From Bacillus sp. 103mf (GTDB taxonomy: Bacteria > Bacillota > Bacilli > Bacillales > Bacillaceae_G): a DNA stretch of 64,000 bases. The DNA lies in the NCBI RefSeq assembly GCF_900116295.1, contig NZ_FPAF01000004.1, positions 62,001 to 126,000 on the forward strand. The letters run 5' to 3'. Shown here in pieces: positions 1 to 8,107 of the stretch. The translations under genes and the position numbers were made by a program. Position 1 is the first letter of the stretch. Every line of letters begins with the position of its first letter. Under the pieces are notes generated by a model, which was not told the origin of the DNA, made no database searches, and worked only from the letters and a program-made list of their open reading frames with translations.

Positions 1-174
1 AAATAGGAGAGGTTTAACAATTTGTTGAATAATTAAATTCGTTAATACAAAGGAAAATATAGTGTTTCAAGTACTCTTATCCAAATTCATGTCAGAAAGC
101 AACATTCCAATCCTAATAATTGTGTTATCCAAGTTGGAGCCCTGCCGATTTTCATCCGTCGAATAAATCAAGTA

Positions 175-192
175 GTTCACTTTGAAGTGAAC
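175..192. repeat. 18-bp palindrome with an extra half-site
   Basis: The sequence GTTCACTTTGAAGTGAAC is an inverted repeat of 8 bp arms around TG. It is followed at once by TGTTCA, which makes a third half-site (GAAC-T-GTTC). Stacked GTTCA/TGAAC half-sites look like a repressor operator. No neighbouring regulator gene tells which one; inference only. Confidence 0.45.
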
Positions 193-268
193 TGTTCAAA
201 AACGTTATTTTTTCTAATCTAGCTTGTTTAGAAAGAATAACGTGGGGGTATTAAAATACCTTAAGTTG

Positions 269-337
269 ATGGGCATGGGGTACCCGCCAGCATTTTGGAA
301 AAAACCCACGCTAAGAGAGTACAAAGGTAAAATCTAA
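269..337 (+). CDS. Possible 22-aa micro-protein
   Basis: An ATG at 269 opens a 22-codon frame reading MGMGYPPAFWKKPTLREYKG plus two residues before TAA. The composition (Gly-Tyr-Pro-Pro-Ala-Phe-Trp-Lys-Lys) looks protein-like rather than random, but no good Shine-Dalgarno lies at proper spacing (a GGGGG run sits about 20 nt upstream). It may be a real micro-protein or the tail of a decayed gene. I do not recognise the family. Confidence 0.25.
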   Translation: MGMGYPPAFWKKPTLREYKGKI

Positions 338-343
338 TTGATG

Positions 344-372
344 AAAAAGACGACTACGCACAAGTAGCCGCC
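344..372 (-). terminator. Rho-independent terminator
   Basis: Read on the minus strand, GGCGGCTAC and GTAGTCGTC pair (two G-U wobbles) around a 6-nt loop and are followed by TTTTT. It lies just downstream of the stop codon of the minus-strand gene at 383-799. Confidence 0.75.
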
Positions 373-382
373 TTTCGCACAC

Positions 383-799
383 CTAAGTCATTGTTGAAGG
401 AAGCACTTGACCTTCTGGGTACAGAGTAGCGGTTAATGTACGACTTCTTATATCGGTAACAGTTCCCGTTGGTACAGCTAGCGCTATCCTTATCTCATAG
501 GTATGAGTTCCTGATGGTGGTACATCAACCCACGTAATGTTAGGAGTTATTTCTATACTACGGTGTGCAATGTCAGATTGTGACGTAAAAGCTATGTAAG
601 TTCCGTCACGATATAAAAGGTAAGACAGTAAAAATTCAAAATTAGTAGGATTAGGACCAGGTGAACCCAAGTAAACAGTTGCCATTGATTCTAGTTTTAC
701 AATTTGGCGAGATGTAGGAAAAGGCGGGAGAGTAAGAATGGCTACATTGGCTGGTGGTATAGGAATCCTTGTTAGGCTTTCTACAAAAGCAAATTGCAT
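383..799 (-). CDS. Hypothetical beta-rich protein, possible spore-surface protein
   Basis: The protein is 138 aa if translation starts at the ATG at 799, which follows an AGGGGG site; the frame stays open further upstream to 1006 but that part lacks a start with a ribosome site and looks non-coding. It begins MQFAFVESLTRIPIPPANVA and is rich in Thr, Ile, Val and Pro, has no Cys and no signal peptide, and ends in alternating hydrophobic residues (TDIRSRTLTATLYP), the pattern of a jelly-roll. This resembles, only in general style, the small exosporium proteins of the B. cereus group. The gene has its own terminator. Function is not established; the spore-surface guess rests on composition and on similar neighbours. 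Confidence 0.5.
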   Translation of the reverse strand: MQFAFVESLTRIPIPPANVAILTLPPFPTSRQIVKLESMATVYLGSPGPNPTNFEFLLSYLLYRDGTYIAFTSQSDIAHRSIEITPNITWVDVPPSGTHTYEIRIALAVPTGTVTDIRSRTLTATLYPEGQVLPSTMT

Positions 800-1030
800 A
801 ATAGTACATACACCCCCTAATATTAAGCAATCAATATATCTTATTAGTGATTTTAATAAGATAGACCTTTCATCAATCTTTACTAACGGATAGCAAATGT
901 TAAATAAACTAAATACATTAACTTCTGATAATGTTATGTTAACTATTGATGTATGGGGTATACAAAAAGAAACTTCATGTCCTCCTTTAACAGTCATATC
1001 GCGCACTTAAGTTTGAATATTTAGAAAGTA

Positions 1031-1071
1031 ATGCATTTGAACCTTTTCTTCTTTCCAAGGTTCAAATGCAT
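1031..1071. repeat. 13-bp perfect inverted repeat
   Basis: ATGCATTTGAACC (1031-1043) and GGTTCAAATGCAT (1059-1071) form a perfect stem with a 15-nt loop. No T-run follows on either strand, so it is a weak terminator candidate. It lies upstream of the minus-strand gene and of the plus-strand gene at 1361, so a shared regulatory site is possible. Confidence 0.6.
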
Positions 1072-1106
1072 AAAAAGGCTATCAATAATAGACAAGCGTA
1101 GATTCA

Positions 1107-1264
1107 TTTGCCAACACCTATCAATATATTGTTAATGTAACCACATTTAATGTTCAGAGCGATTTGCTTTGTCACAAGCCCCTTTACCCCAATTTTACGA
1201 TTCGATTTCGTTGAGCATTGCGCAAGGAGGCGCTGGCGGTACTGCAGGTACTTTTAGTGAGTGA
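1107..1264 (+). pseudogene. Scar of a spore-surface-like protein C-terminus
   Basis: Two overlapping frames give protein-like pieces: FANTYQYIVNVTTFNVQSDL from about 1107 and, in another frame, QFYDSISLSIAQGGAGGTAG ending at a TGA at 1262. The QSDLL / SISLSIAQGG style resembles the C-terminal YDLLSVQVV region of the intact gene just downstream (1361-1981). It looks like a decayed relative of that gene with at least one frameshift. No start codon remains. Confidence 0.35.
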
Positions 1265-1360
1265 CTATAGTGGCGGTGGTAGGGCGAAACAGAATTCACT
1301 ACAATTAGTTGTAGTGGTGGACATTGAATTTATCTCGATGAAAGTGAGGTATCATATATT

Positions 1361-1981
1361 GTGAAATTTGAGGATAATACAGATCCAAACTCAATTTTGT
1401 CCGATGCTTTAAAAAATCTCGAAAACGCTGAAGCAATCAATCAGGCTGCAGATAACGTGCAACAAGTTCTGGGGACTGAACCGGGATCTACAGGAGGTCC
1501 AGTTACCGTTAATGATCTTCTTGCAGTTGATGAATTAGCAGATGAGACTGTACAACATGCGATTGCTGATGAGCTTGCCCCCCCTTGTGGATGCGTTTTG
1601 TCGATCTATTTAGCTTCAAGTGCATCATCACTTCTAAGTGGTAATTTCATCGGACTAGGTACTGATGGAGGTAATTTATTCCAAAATAGTGTAGTAATAG
1701 CACAGACAGCAACCATTACGGGTCTCGTTTTAAGTGTCCGCGATGAAACTATGGCTAATAGGTTCCCGGTAGCAGGTACAATATTTATAAGTAGAGATTG
1801 TACGAATACTCCTGTGAATACAAGTATTACTGCAACGGTAACAGCAGGAAATTGTTACGCATTCGCACCTGCTAATTTAGTTGTCAATCAATATGATTTA
1901 TTATCTGTTCAAGTTGTTACTAGTGACGACGGTGCCCTAACGGATGGAGCGGCAGCCACTATCCTGTATACTATCCCTTAA
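1361..1981 (+). CDS. Hypothetical spore-surface-like protein
   Basis: 206 aa, starting at GTG 1361 behind a GTGAGGT site. Residues about 20-75 carry a module (NQAADNVQQVLGTEPG then VTVNDLLAVDELADETVQ) that matches the N-terminal module of the genes at 3438 and 52808 (INAEAEKLQFVLGT ... LLTV...SVQRTL). The rest, from the PPCGC motif at about 75 on, is a Thr/Ser/Val-rich beta domain in the style of the C-terminal domains of exosporium filament proteins. No signal peptide or collagen repeat is visible. Module sharing among three loci in the window is seen directly; placement on the spore surface is inference from family style. A strong terminator follows. Confidence 0.6.
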   Translation: MKFEDNTDPNSILSDALKNLENAEAINQAADNVQQVLGTEPGSTGGPVTVNDLLAVDELADETVQHAIADELAPPCGCVLSIYLASSASSLLSGNFIGLGTDGGNLFQNSVVIAQTATITGLVLSVRDETMANRFPVAGTIFISRDCTNTPVNTSITATVTAGNCYAFAPANLVVNQYDLLSVQVVTSDDGALTDGAAATILYTIP

Positions 1982-2005
1982 CTCAATCTATAAATCAAAG
2001 AGGCT

Positions 2006-2052
2006 GACTCAAAAGTTCGTTGAATGACGAATCTTTTGAGTCAAGTTTTTAT
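2006..2052 (+). terminator. Rho-independent terminator
   Basis: GACTCAAAAGTTCGT pairs with ACGAATCTTTTGAGTC (one bulge) and is followed by AAGTTTTTATTTT. It ends the transcript of the gene at 1361-1981. Confidence 0.85.
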
Positions 2053-2150
2053 TTTATGAAATTCGACAAAAAACGAAAGTAACATAAATGATGTTGTGTT
2101 GTATTGAAATACTCTTAGCGTTATTAACATTACTCATTTCCTTCCCATAA

Positions 2151-2420
2151 GCCCAACCAATTTTCCCCTTTTTTAATCCAAAAAAAGCTGTTTGCTTTTT
2201 AAAACACATTTTCTCTGCATTATTAAAAAGTAAAATTAGTGAGGCATCAGTGATTCCAAGCTCTTCAATCGTTTATTTTCAACGAATTCGTATTTTAGAT
2301 GCAACGATTTTCCAGGTGCCAAAACATTTAGCTAATGTGTACCCTAGGTTAGGTGGTTGTGCCCAAACAGCGGGTATAAAAATTCAACTAGAATATGATT
2401 TACATAGTGGCCAGTTTTTA
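2151..2420 (+). pseudogene. IS231 (IS4 family) transposase fragment
   Basis: From 2151 to 2420 one frame reads an internal piece of an IS231-type transposase: [19 protein letters not shown], then [20 protein letters not shown], then [20 protein letters not shown]. These motifs surround the first catalytic region (RILDATIF) of IS4-family enzymes. Both ends are missing, there is a stop at 2148 and the frame runs into unrelated phage-like sequence at 2421. It cannot encode an active transposase. No terminal inverted repeats were found. Confidence 0.85.
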
Positions 2421-2421
2421 A

Positions 2422-2607
2422 TTGAACGAATCATCTGGAAAAACATTAGATATTCCAGCAGGAACATACACAATTGGTGACCTAGAAATTCCAAGTAATA
2501 TTAATATCCGTGCTGATTCGAACGTTTTTTTCGTTTTAAAGACAAATAGCACAACGTTTTATATAACAAAAGAGAAGCAATCGTTTCTCTTTTTTATTTT
2601 GAAATAG
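2422..2607 (+). pseudogene. Phage tail / beta-helix protein fragment
   Basis: In the same frame as the transposase scar, a stretch reads [20 protein letters not shown] then SNINIRADSNVFFVLK. This is the typical first coil of a right-handed beta-helix as in phage minor structural or tail proteins. The fragment joins the IS231 piece at about 2421 and runs into a terminator hairpin. With the holin scar directly behind it, it is most likely the 3' remnant of prophage late genes. Confidence 0.55.
2567..2595 (+). terminator. Terminator hairpin between phage scars
   Basis: AAAGAGAA and TTTCTCTTT pair around a 7-nt loop and are followed by TTTTATTTT. It lies between the tail-like and holin scars. 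Confidence 0.6.
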
Positions 2608-2618
2608 GAGGTAAACAA

Positions 2619-2977
2619 TTGGATCGTATCGATGTATTAACAAAATAATTTATTGCAACATTCGGAGGCTTTTGCGGTTACTTTTTAGGAGGTTGGGACG
2701 TGTCACTGGAAATTTTAGTTACAATGGCAGCAATTGATTATGTAACAGGGATGATAGCTGCAGGGTATAACGGTGAATTAAAAAGCAAAATCGGGTTTCG
2801 AGGCATTGCCAAAAAGGTAGTGCTTTTTTATTGGTTTCATGCGCTGCACAAATAGATCTAGCAATTGGGAGTAACAGTGCTATTCGTGAAGCAACAATCT
2901 TCTTTTTTATGGGGAATGAGCTTTTATCATTTTTAGAAAAATTAAAAAAAGTTTTAGAATATAGAAAAAAGTATTAG
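2619..2977 (+). pseudogene. Broken phage holin (TcdE / phage holin 4 type)
   Basis: A TTG at 2619 follows an AGGAGG site and starts MDRIDVLTK, then a TAA at about 2646 interrupts. The frame continues FIATFGGFCGYFLGGWDVSL, ILVTMAAIDYVTGMIAAGYN, KSKIGFRGIAKKVVLF. Near 2824-2829 one T is missing from a T-run and the sequence resumes in the next frame as LLVSCAAQIDLAIGSNSAIR and MGNELLSFLEKLKKVLEYRK. The transmembrane spacing and the DYVTG motif match the small holins found beside phage endolysins. One nonsense and one frameshift mutation make it inactive. No amidase gene follows. Confidence 0.85.
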
Positions 2978-3069
2978 GCTGTTAAAAAATAGTTGAAGAC
3001 TGAAAAGGTGTTTTCTGTACATGAAAAAACTTTTCGTTAACATAAAACAAAGCATCGCAAAACCTTTAA

Positions 3070-3097
3070 AAGTCCCTTCAAAGTACTGAAGGGACTT
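3070..3097. repeat. 11-bp perfect hairpin
   Basis: AAGTCCCTTCA and TGAAGGGACTT pair perfectly around AAGTAC. Only TTTCC follows, so it could be a weak terminator of the old phage transcript or a border structure. Confidence 0.55.
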
Positions 3098-3116
3098 TCC
3101 ATTCACATAATTAGTG

Positions 3117-3191
3117 TTATCAGAAGTGTTTTTTATAAATAATTAGAGGAGAGGATTATTGAATTGATTATATGCATTCTTACTAATATTA
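3117..3191 (+). repeat. 75-bp dispersed repeat, copy 1
   Basis: This segment (TTATC, GAAGTG, TTTTTTATAAATAATTAG, AGGAGAGGATTATTG and following) recurs nearly unchanged at 53111-53185 in the same orientation. The only clear differences are a few substitutions in the distal third. Each copy lies about 0.3 kb from the start of a member of the spore-surface-like gene pair. Confidence 0.8.
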
Positions 3192-3437
3192 TAGGTGTTC
3201 CATAGATTAAAATAAAAAGGGCTCTTTCATCTGAAAATCAACTTGTGCATATAGACAAGTGCTCATTGATTCAAATTTTTGTTGAGTAAGATATAAAGCA
3301 CAATAAACAATAAAAGTATTTACTCATGATGTTCTTTTAAAACAACGATCAAGATTTATGAATGTGCAAATAACAAAAATAGGAGATCTATGAACAGAAT
3401 AAAATGATTCGACGATTTCCTAGAAAGGATGAATATC

Positions 3438-4115
3438 TTGTCTTTTCCAAATATCCCCAATATTATTCCCGCCATTTCTATTTCTACTGCACAGACGATT
3501 CCATTGCTTTTAAGCTCCATTGCCCTAGAAGAATTAGCTTTGGCTCACATTATCAATGCAGAGGCAGAAAAGCTTCAATTTGTTTTAGGAACATTACCGC
3601 CGGGAAGAACTACACTTTCTCCTTCCGTAGTTACGATATCTAATCTTCTTACTGTCAACTCAAGTGTACAAAGAACCCTTCGCGATGTCATCAAAAAGGA
3701 AATGCTGTTGGAATTCAAGTTTGAAAATGTTCTGGCTCTATTAGCAACTATTACTCCCCCTCCTTCACCCACAGTAACTATTACCTTAGAGGCTGATCCA
3801 ACTACGATATGTGCTTCTTCTATAGCGGGGCCAGTGCCTAATACCTCGACCCTTACTGGTCAAGTGTTGGTGAATGGAAGTCCCGCTCCAGCAGGTACAC
3901 CAGTCAATTTTACAGTAGATAATCCTGCTCTTGCTACTATATCCCCTAATCCTGCTTTTACAGATGCATCGGGTAACTATACCGCTACTTTTACAGCCAT
4001 TGACGGACCTGGAACTGTAAGTGTTACCGCTACATTTCCTACTGTGGGAGTAGGTACACCACCCCCACCACCTTTTAGTGTTAGTATTGATATTGATATT
4101 GTTGACTGCCCGTAA
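3438..4115 (+). CDS. Spore-surface-like protein with one Ig-like (Big_1) domain
   Basis: 225 aa. I chose TTG 3438 because it has an AGAAAGGATG site at good spacing and because the relative at 52808 keeps the same TTG and site; an ATG at 3429 touches the ribosome site. Residues about 20-95 form the module ALEELALAHIINAEAEKLQF ... LGTLPPG ... LLTVNSSVQRTLRDVIKKEM, known to me from spore-surface and collagen-like proteins of Bacillus. Residues about 115-200 form one invasin/intimin-type Ig-like domain (TLTGQVLVNGSP, GTPVNFTV, FTDASGNYTATFTA). The protein ends DIDIVDCP. No signal peptide is present. The role is inferred. Confidence 0.6.
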   Translation: MSFPNIPNIIPAISISTAQTIPLLLSSIALEELALAHIINAEAEKLQFVLGTLPPGRTTLSPSVVTISNLLTVNSSVQRTLRDVIKKEMLLEFKFENVLALLATITPPPSPTVTITLEADPTTICASSIAGPVPNTSTLTGQVLVNGSPAPAGTPVNFTVDNPALATISPNPAFTDASGNYTATFTAIDGPGTVSVTATFPTVGVGTPPPPPFSVSIDIDIVDCP

Positions 4116-4204
4116 CTATTATTTTATTTACTGCTGAATATGTAGTGAATGATTCCATAAAAGAATCGAATACTACTAGATGAGTATTGATTGATGATAG
4201 AAAC

Positions 4205-4235
4205 AAAAAAATGAGCTAATATTAGCTCATTTTTT
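4205..4235 (+). terminator. Rho-independent terminator
   Basis: A fully palindromic AATGAGCTAATATTAGCTCATT with A-run before and T-run after; works on either strand. The same terminator, slightly changed, follows the relative at 52 kb (51851-51886). Confidence 0.85.
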
Positions 4236-4816
4236 ATACATACATGTGAGGTTTACATAACATGTCATTATACGCAGTAAACACAGAGACTAATTCTATA
4301 TTCAACAAGGATTAGACCTTTTTCTCTTTTAAAAACTTTATGCAAGAATATATACATTCTTATTTTTATTACGCTTGTTTTCCCAGAATTGTTCTTATTT
4401 ACCGTATGAAAATCCCATATCTTCTATTTAGTCTAATACTTTATTTTAATGGAACAACCAGTTACAAAATGAAGCCGGCTCCGGTATGGAGCTGGCTTAT
4501 CATTTACATATTTTACTTTTTTTCTTCTTTGTAGTTCAACGCAATCTGGTGAATTAATATTATTGTCAGCACCATTTCCATCAGCCTTGTTGTCATAGGG
4601 ATGATTTTACATAGTTTTGCGGTGGTTATGGAGAAAAAAGAGGAGAAAATAACAGCATGAGAAGATGATCTTTTAAGGTCGTCTTTTTCCAGTTTTTTAA
4701 GGGGAAATTCTGTATAGTGAAGGATAATCCCTTTTTTTGATTAAAAATTAAGAAAAATATGATAATATATAAATGGCATATTAAAGAAATTTTAGTAGAG
4801 AAATAGGGGATTTATT
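4236..4816. other. Intergenic region with hairpins and a small remnant
   Basis: No full gene. A hairpin at 4472-4498 (AAGCCGGCTCC / GGAGCTGGCTT) lacks a clear T-run. From 4553 to 4660 a frame without start codon reads IIVSTISISLVVIGMILHSF then AVVMEKKEEKITA, the tail of a one-helix membrane peptide. A terminator follows it at 4662-4690 (AAGATGATC / GGTCGTCTT, then TTTTT). The AAC(3) gene follows with a ribosome site AGGGGA. Confidence 0.45.
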
Positions 4817-5641
4817 ATGAATATGAACGATTTAATTGCCAAAACAAAAATACCAAATACAATTCGTACAATTGTAAGCGATTTACGAAAATTAGGTGTT
4901 ACAGAAGGAATGGACGTTATTGTACACTCGTCTCTTAGTTCGATTGGTTGGGTAAGTGGAGACGCTTTGGCTGTAGTAGAAGCTTTAATGGAAGTAGTTA
5001 CAGAAGAAGGAACAATTATTATGCCGACTCAAACGAGTGATCTATCTGATCCGAAAAATTGGCAAATGCCACCTGTTCCAGAAAGTTGGTGGGAAATTAT
5101 TCGTGATAATGTACCACCGTTTCATCCAGAAACAACACCAACGCGAAGTATGGGGAAAGTAGTGGAGTGTTTTCGGACATATCCGAATACAAAAAGAAGT
5201 AACCATCCTTTACATAGCTTTGCGGCGTGGGGAAAACACGCAAAGCAAATTATTGATGGACACATCCTTTCTCCTAGTTTTGGAGAACAGTCACCTTTGG
5301 GAAAAATGTATGATTTAGATGGATATATATTATTAATCGGAGTAGATCATGATTCGAATACATCACTTCATTTATCTGAAGTTCGTTCGCAATATCGAAA
5401 AAAAGTTCAAGTGGGAGCACCAATTATCGAAAATGGAGTTCGCAAATGGAAAGAGTATGAGGAGTTTGACTATGATTCTGATGATTTTGAGCTTTTAGGG
5501 AAGGCATTTGATGAAACTGGATTGGTTATAGTAGGGAAAATAGGGAACGCATCATGTAAATTTATGAAACAACGAGAAGCCGTTGATTTTGGAACAGAAT
5601 GGTTTTTAACTCAAAAACAAACGAAGCAAATATGTAATTAA
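4817..5641 (+). CDS. AAC(3)-family aminoglycoside N-acetyltransferase (YokD-like)
   Basis: 274 aa, full length for the family. Signature pieces are [15 protein letters not shown] (about 34-48, acetyl-CoA and fold core), [13 protein letters not shown], the R-S-N-H-P-L-H-S block and [20 protein letters not shown] with the following NTSLHLSE, which in AAC(3) enzymes carry the catalytic His/Glu. Known members acetylate the 3-amino group of aminoglycosides using acetyl-CoA; the chromosomal B. cereus-group forms may have another natural substrate. Start at ATG 4817 has AGGGGA at 6 nt. It is the first gene of a tight run with a CoaB-type protein, a TPR protein and a membrane protein. Confidence 0.85.
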   Translation: MNMNDLIAKTKIPNTIRTIVSDLRKLGVTEGMDVIVHSSLSSIGWVSGDALAVVEALMEVVTEEGTIIMPTQTSDLSDPKNWQMPPVPESWWEIIRDNVPPFHPETTPTRSMGKVVECFRTYPNTKRSNHPLHSFAAWGKHAKQIIDGHILSPSFGEQSPLGKMYDLDGYILLIGVDHDSNTSLHLSEVRSQYRKKVQVGAPIIENGVRKWKEYEEFDYDSDDFELLGKAFDETGLVIVGKIGNASCKFMKQREAVDFGTEWFLTQKQTKQICN

Positions 5642-5653
5642 AGGATGGGGAAC

Positions 5654-6349
5654 ATGAAAGGGAAAAAGGTACTCATAACAAGTGGCGGCTGTTTAGAAAA
5701 ATGGGATGAAGTACGCGGGCATACGAATTTATCGACAGGAAGAATGGGAAAGCTTCTTGCAGAAGAAGCGTTGAAGATCGGGGCTTCTGTTATATATTTA
5801 CATGGTTACTTTGCAGAAAAACCTGAAGTGGCTCATAATCTTTCCTCTCATTCTTTTGAAGGAATTATCGATTTACAAGATAAAATGAAACAAATTATTA
5901 CAAGTGAAAAAGTAGATATTGTCATTATGGCGGCTGCTGGCTCGGATTGGATTGTTGATAAAATTGTCGATCAAGAAGGAAATATAATAGATAAATCAGG
6001 AAAGTTATCAAGCGATATGCCGCCAGTTATGCATTTTAAGAAAGCTCCAAAAGTACTAGCACAAATTAAGCAATGGGATCCGGGTGTTGTGTTAGTCGGA
6101 TTTAAGTTAGAGAGCGGTATAAGTCAACAAGAATTGATAATGAGAGCACAAATCCGTATGGAAGGTGCACAAGCAGATTTCATAGTTGCAAATACTTCTC
6201 ATGCACTCTATACCTCTGAAACGAATCACTACATTATTTCTAAAGATAGTGAAGTTCAAGTATGTACCGATAAGGCAAATACAGCAAAAAGTCTTATTAG
6301 AAAACTTGCGATGATTCATTCTGAAGAAGAACAAGTTGTTTTTCATTAA
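5654..6349 (+). CDS. Stand-alone CoaB-type phosphopantothenate-cysteine ligase-like protein
   Basis: 231 aa from ATG 5654 (AAGGATGGGG site; an earlier ATG at 5645 sits on that site). The sequence covers the DFP/CoaB domain only: LITSGGCLEKWDEVRGHTNL at the N-terminus, TGRMGKLLAEEA, IMAAAGSDW, FKKAPKVLAQI, GFKLESG and DFIVANTSHAL. There is no CoaC decarboxylase half. In bacteria with bifunctional CoaBC such lone CoaB proteins are paralogs; activity as a ligase is plausible but not certain. It follows the AAC(3) gene after 12 nt, suggesting co-expression of a CoA-making and a CoA-using activity. Confidence 0.75.
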   Translation: MKGKKVLITSGGCLEKWDEVRGHTNLSTGRMGKLLAEEALKIGASVIYLHGYFAEKPEVAHNLSSHSFEGIIDLQDKMKQIITSEKVDIVIMAAAGSDWIVDKIVDQEGNIIDKSGKLSSDMPPVMHFKKAPKVLAQIKQWDPGVVLVGFKLESGISQQELIMRAQIRMEGAQADFIVANTSHALYTSETNHYIISKDSEVQVCTDKANTAKSLIRKLAMIHSEEEQVVFH

Positions 6350-6390
6350 TAATGAGAGTGAAAAAAGAATACATATTATAGGGTGAGAAG

Positions 6391-6864
6391 ATGGAAGATC
6401 TATTGAAGAAAGCAATTCAATTACGTAATGAGAAAAAACTTCCTCAATCAAGAGAGATATTGTTAGATTTAACAAACTTTACACAAAATCCAGAAATCTT
6501 TTATCAATGTGCATGGACACATGATGCTATGGGAATGGAAACAGAAGCCGTTCCATTCTATGAGAGAGCTATTGAACTAGGATTAGAAGGGGACAGTTTA
6601 CGAGGTGCTTATATCGGTTTAGGCAGTACATATCGGTGTATTGGAGAATACGATAAAGCTATTGCTACATTAGAAGCGGGAATAAACTGTTATCCAGATG
6701 ATGACGTCATGAAAGTGTTTTTATCAATAGCAAAGTACAATGTACAATCTTATGAAGATGCGATGAAACTGCTGCTGGATGTGGCAATAAAGACGGAAGG
6801 TATAAAACAATTTGAAAAAGCAATTACATTTTATAAAGAGCATTTAAATGAAATTTTTAAATAA
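6391..6864 (+). CDS. Tetratricopeptide-repeat protein
   Basis: 157 aa, cytoplasmic, helical. The repeats are visible as FYQCAWTHDAMGMETEAVPF, then AYIGLGSTYRCIGEYDKAIA with TLEAGINCYPDDDVMK, then MKLLLDVA. Typical of short TPR scaffolds with an N-terminal helical cap (MEDLLKKAIQLRNEKKLPQS). Ribosome site GGGTGAG precedes ATG 6391. It lies 41 nt after the CoaB-type gene. The binding partner is unknown. Confidence 0.8.
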   Translation: MEDLLKKAIQLRNEKKLPQSREILLDLTNFTQNPEIFYQCAWTHDAMGMETEAVPFYERAIELGLEGDSLRGAYIGLGSTYRCIGEYDKAIATLEAGINCYPDDDVMKVFLSIAKYNVQSYEDAMKLLLDVAIKTEGIKQFEKAITFYKEHLNEIFK

Positions 6865-6878
6865 AAGGGAATGATTAC

Positions 6879-7946
6879 ATGAATCATGTTATATCGAAGA
6901 AACGATGGATAATCTGGTTTGCTATTACGAGTTTGATTATCCTTTCGAATATTCTTGTTTATGCACTACCAATCATGTCGCCTTTACCAAGCAGAGTAGC
7001 ACTTGGTTCTCTATTTGATTTTATACTCACGATTCCAATCGTCACTTACATACTTATTATAAGAAAGCGGTATTCATTAAAATACGTCTTTCCTGTTATA
7101 CTTGCAGGCTATGTTGTTGCAAGGTTTATTATTCCAAATCCGTATTTTGAATCTTTTTCGTTTATCACATATATAGTAGTAGCTGGGGAAATTGTATTTC
7201 TTTGCTTAGAGCTTTATCTTTTTTACAAAATAGCAAGAAAACTACCTGCGATTATTCGCTCTTATAAGAAATATAGGCTCGCATATTCATCTTTTTCACA
7301 TGCGAGCGAAAAGGCAGTGTACGATTCCGTTTCCGAAAATGTTGTTGCGAATGTATTGTTATCAGAGTGTAAGTTGTTATACTACGCGTTATTCTCTTGG
7401 CGTAAAAAAGTACATGCAGGTTCAGATATGTTTACGTATCACAAAAAAACAGGTTCCATTGCATTTTATATTATGCTCATACATGCAACTTTAATTGAAT
7501 CAATCGGTTTTCATTATTTTCTTCATCAATGGAATCCGATTGTAGCATGGGTTCTGCTCATCTTAAATATTTACGCTACACTCTTTTTCTTAGCAGAAAT
7601 ACAAGCAATTCGTTTATGTCCATATGTTGTAACTGATAAAGAACTTATTTTACAAGTTGGTTTGACGAAACAGCTTATCGTACCATTTTATAATATTGAA
7701 AGCATACATCATTATAAAGGATTATTACCTTCTAAAATGGAACAAAAACAAATTTTTGATGCAGCAGTAAACGAGTTTATAAAAGAACCTGCGAAACTTG
7801 AAATCGTATTGACAGAGCCGATGAAAGCAACTATGCTTTATGGGTTTCAAAAAATAGTCACAAAAGTTCATATCAATGTGGATGATGAGAGAGCGTTTTA
7901 TGATGCCATTATGAAGAAAGTTCAAGAGAGAAGCAGTCATGAGTGA
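6879..7946 (+). CDS. Integral membrane protein with C-terminal soluble domain, function unknown
   Basis: 355 aa. About five transmembrane segments occupy the first 120 residues, a soluble stretch follows (about 120-190), then two more segments (about 190-240) and a cytoplasmic tail of about 110 residues beginning LCPYVVTDKELILQVGL, which looks like the beta-strand start of a bacterial PH-like domain. Such B. cereus proteins are often labelled beta-carotene monooxygenase, but none of the iron-binding histidines of that family is present. It starts 14 nt after the TPR gene and ends at a strong terminator, so it closes the operon. Confidence 0.65.
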   Translation: MNHVISKKRWIIWFAITSLIILSNILVYALPIMSPLPSRVALGSLFDFILTIPIVTYILIIRKRYSLKYVFPVILAGYVVARFIIPNPYFESFSFITYIVVAGEIVFLCLELYLFYKIARKLPAIIRSYKKYRLAYSSFSHASEKAVYDSVSENVVANVLLSECKLLYYALFSWRKKVHAGSDMFTYHKKTGSIAFYIMLIHATLIESIGFHYFLHQWNPIVAWVLLILNIYATLFFLAEIQAIRLCPYVVTDKELILQVGLTKQLIVPFYNIESIHHYKGLLPSKMEQKQIFDAAVNEFIKEPAKLEIVLTEPMKATMLYGFQKIVTKVHINVDDERAFYDAIMKKVQERSSHE

Positions 7947-7981
7947 TAAAAAAGGATCATATTTCTCAACACAATAAAATA

Positions 7982-8012
7982 ACCGGCAAGTATAAAGCTT
8001 GCCGGTTTTCAT
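7982..8012 (+). terminator. Rho-independent terminator
   Basis: ACCGGCAAG and CTTGCCGGT pair around TATAAAG and are followed by TTTTC. It ends the AAC(3)/CoaB/TPR/membrane operon. Confidence 0.85.
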
Positions 8013-8107
8013 CGTCAAGAAATAGAAATTATGATAAAATGAAAGAGTAACTCATGGTCAGAGTGGTTGTTCTATTATCACTTCTCTAAGTGTTGGGAGG
8101 TGATAAT

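Larger units (their letters stand above)
1..382. other. Lead-in region without a firm gene
   Basis: No recognisable gene family is present. The region holds an 18-bp palindrome (175-192), a possible 22-residue micro-ORF (269-337) and, at its right end, the terminator of the minus-strand gene that follows. A short plus-strand frame from a GTG at 73 follows an AAAGGAAA-like site but resembles nothing known to me and was not called. Confidence 0.5.

Noticed and set aside
383-1006. Longer start (1006) for the first minus-strand gene
   Set aside because: The extra 69 codons lack protein-like character and a ribosome site; ATG 799 has AGGGGG upstream.
2151-2420. Functional IS231 copy
   Set aside because: Both ends and most of the catalytic core are missing and no terminal inverted repeats exist.
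4817-5641. Acquired aminoglycoside-resistance gene
   Set aside because: The gene is embedded in a chromosomal operon with native codon use; it is the AAC(3)/YokD-like family common in this group.
6879-7946. Beta-carotene 15,15'-monooxygenase
   Set aside because: This label is used for similar proteins, but none of the iron-ligand histidines or the beta-propeller pattern is present; it is a polytopic membrane protein.
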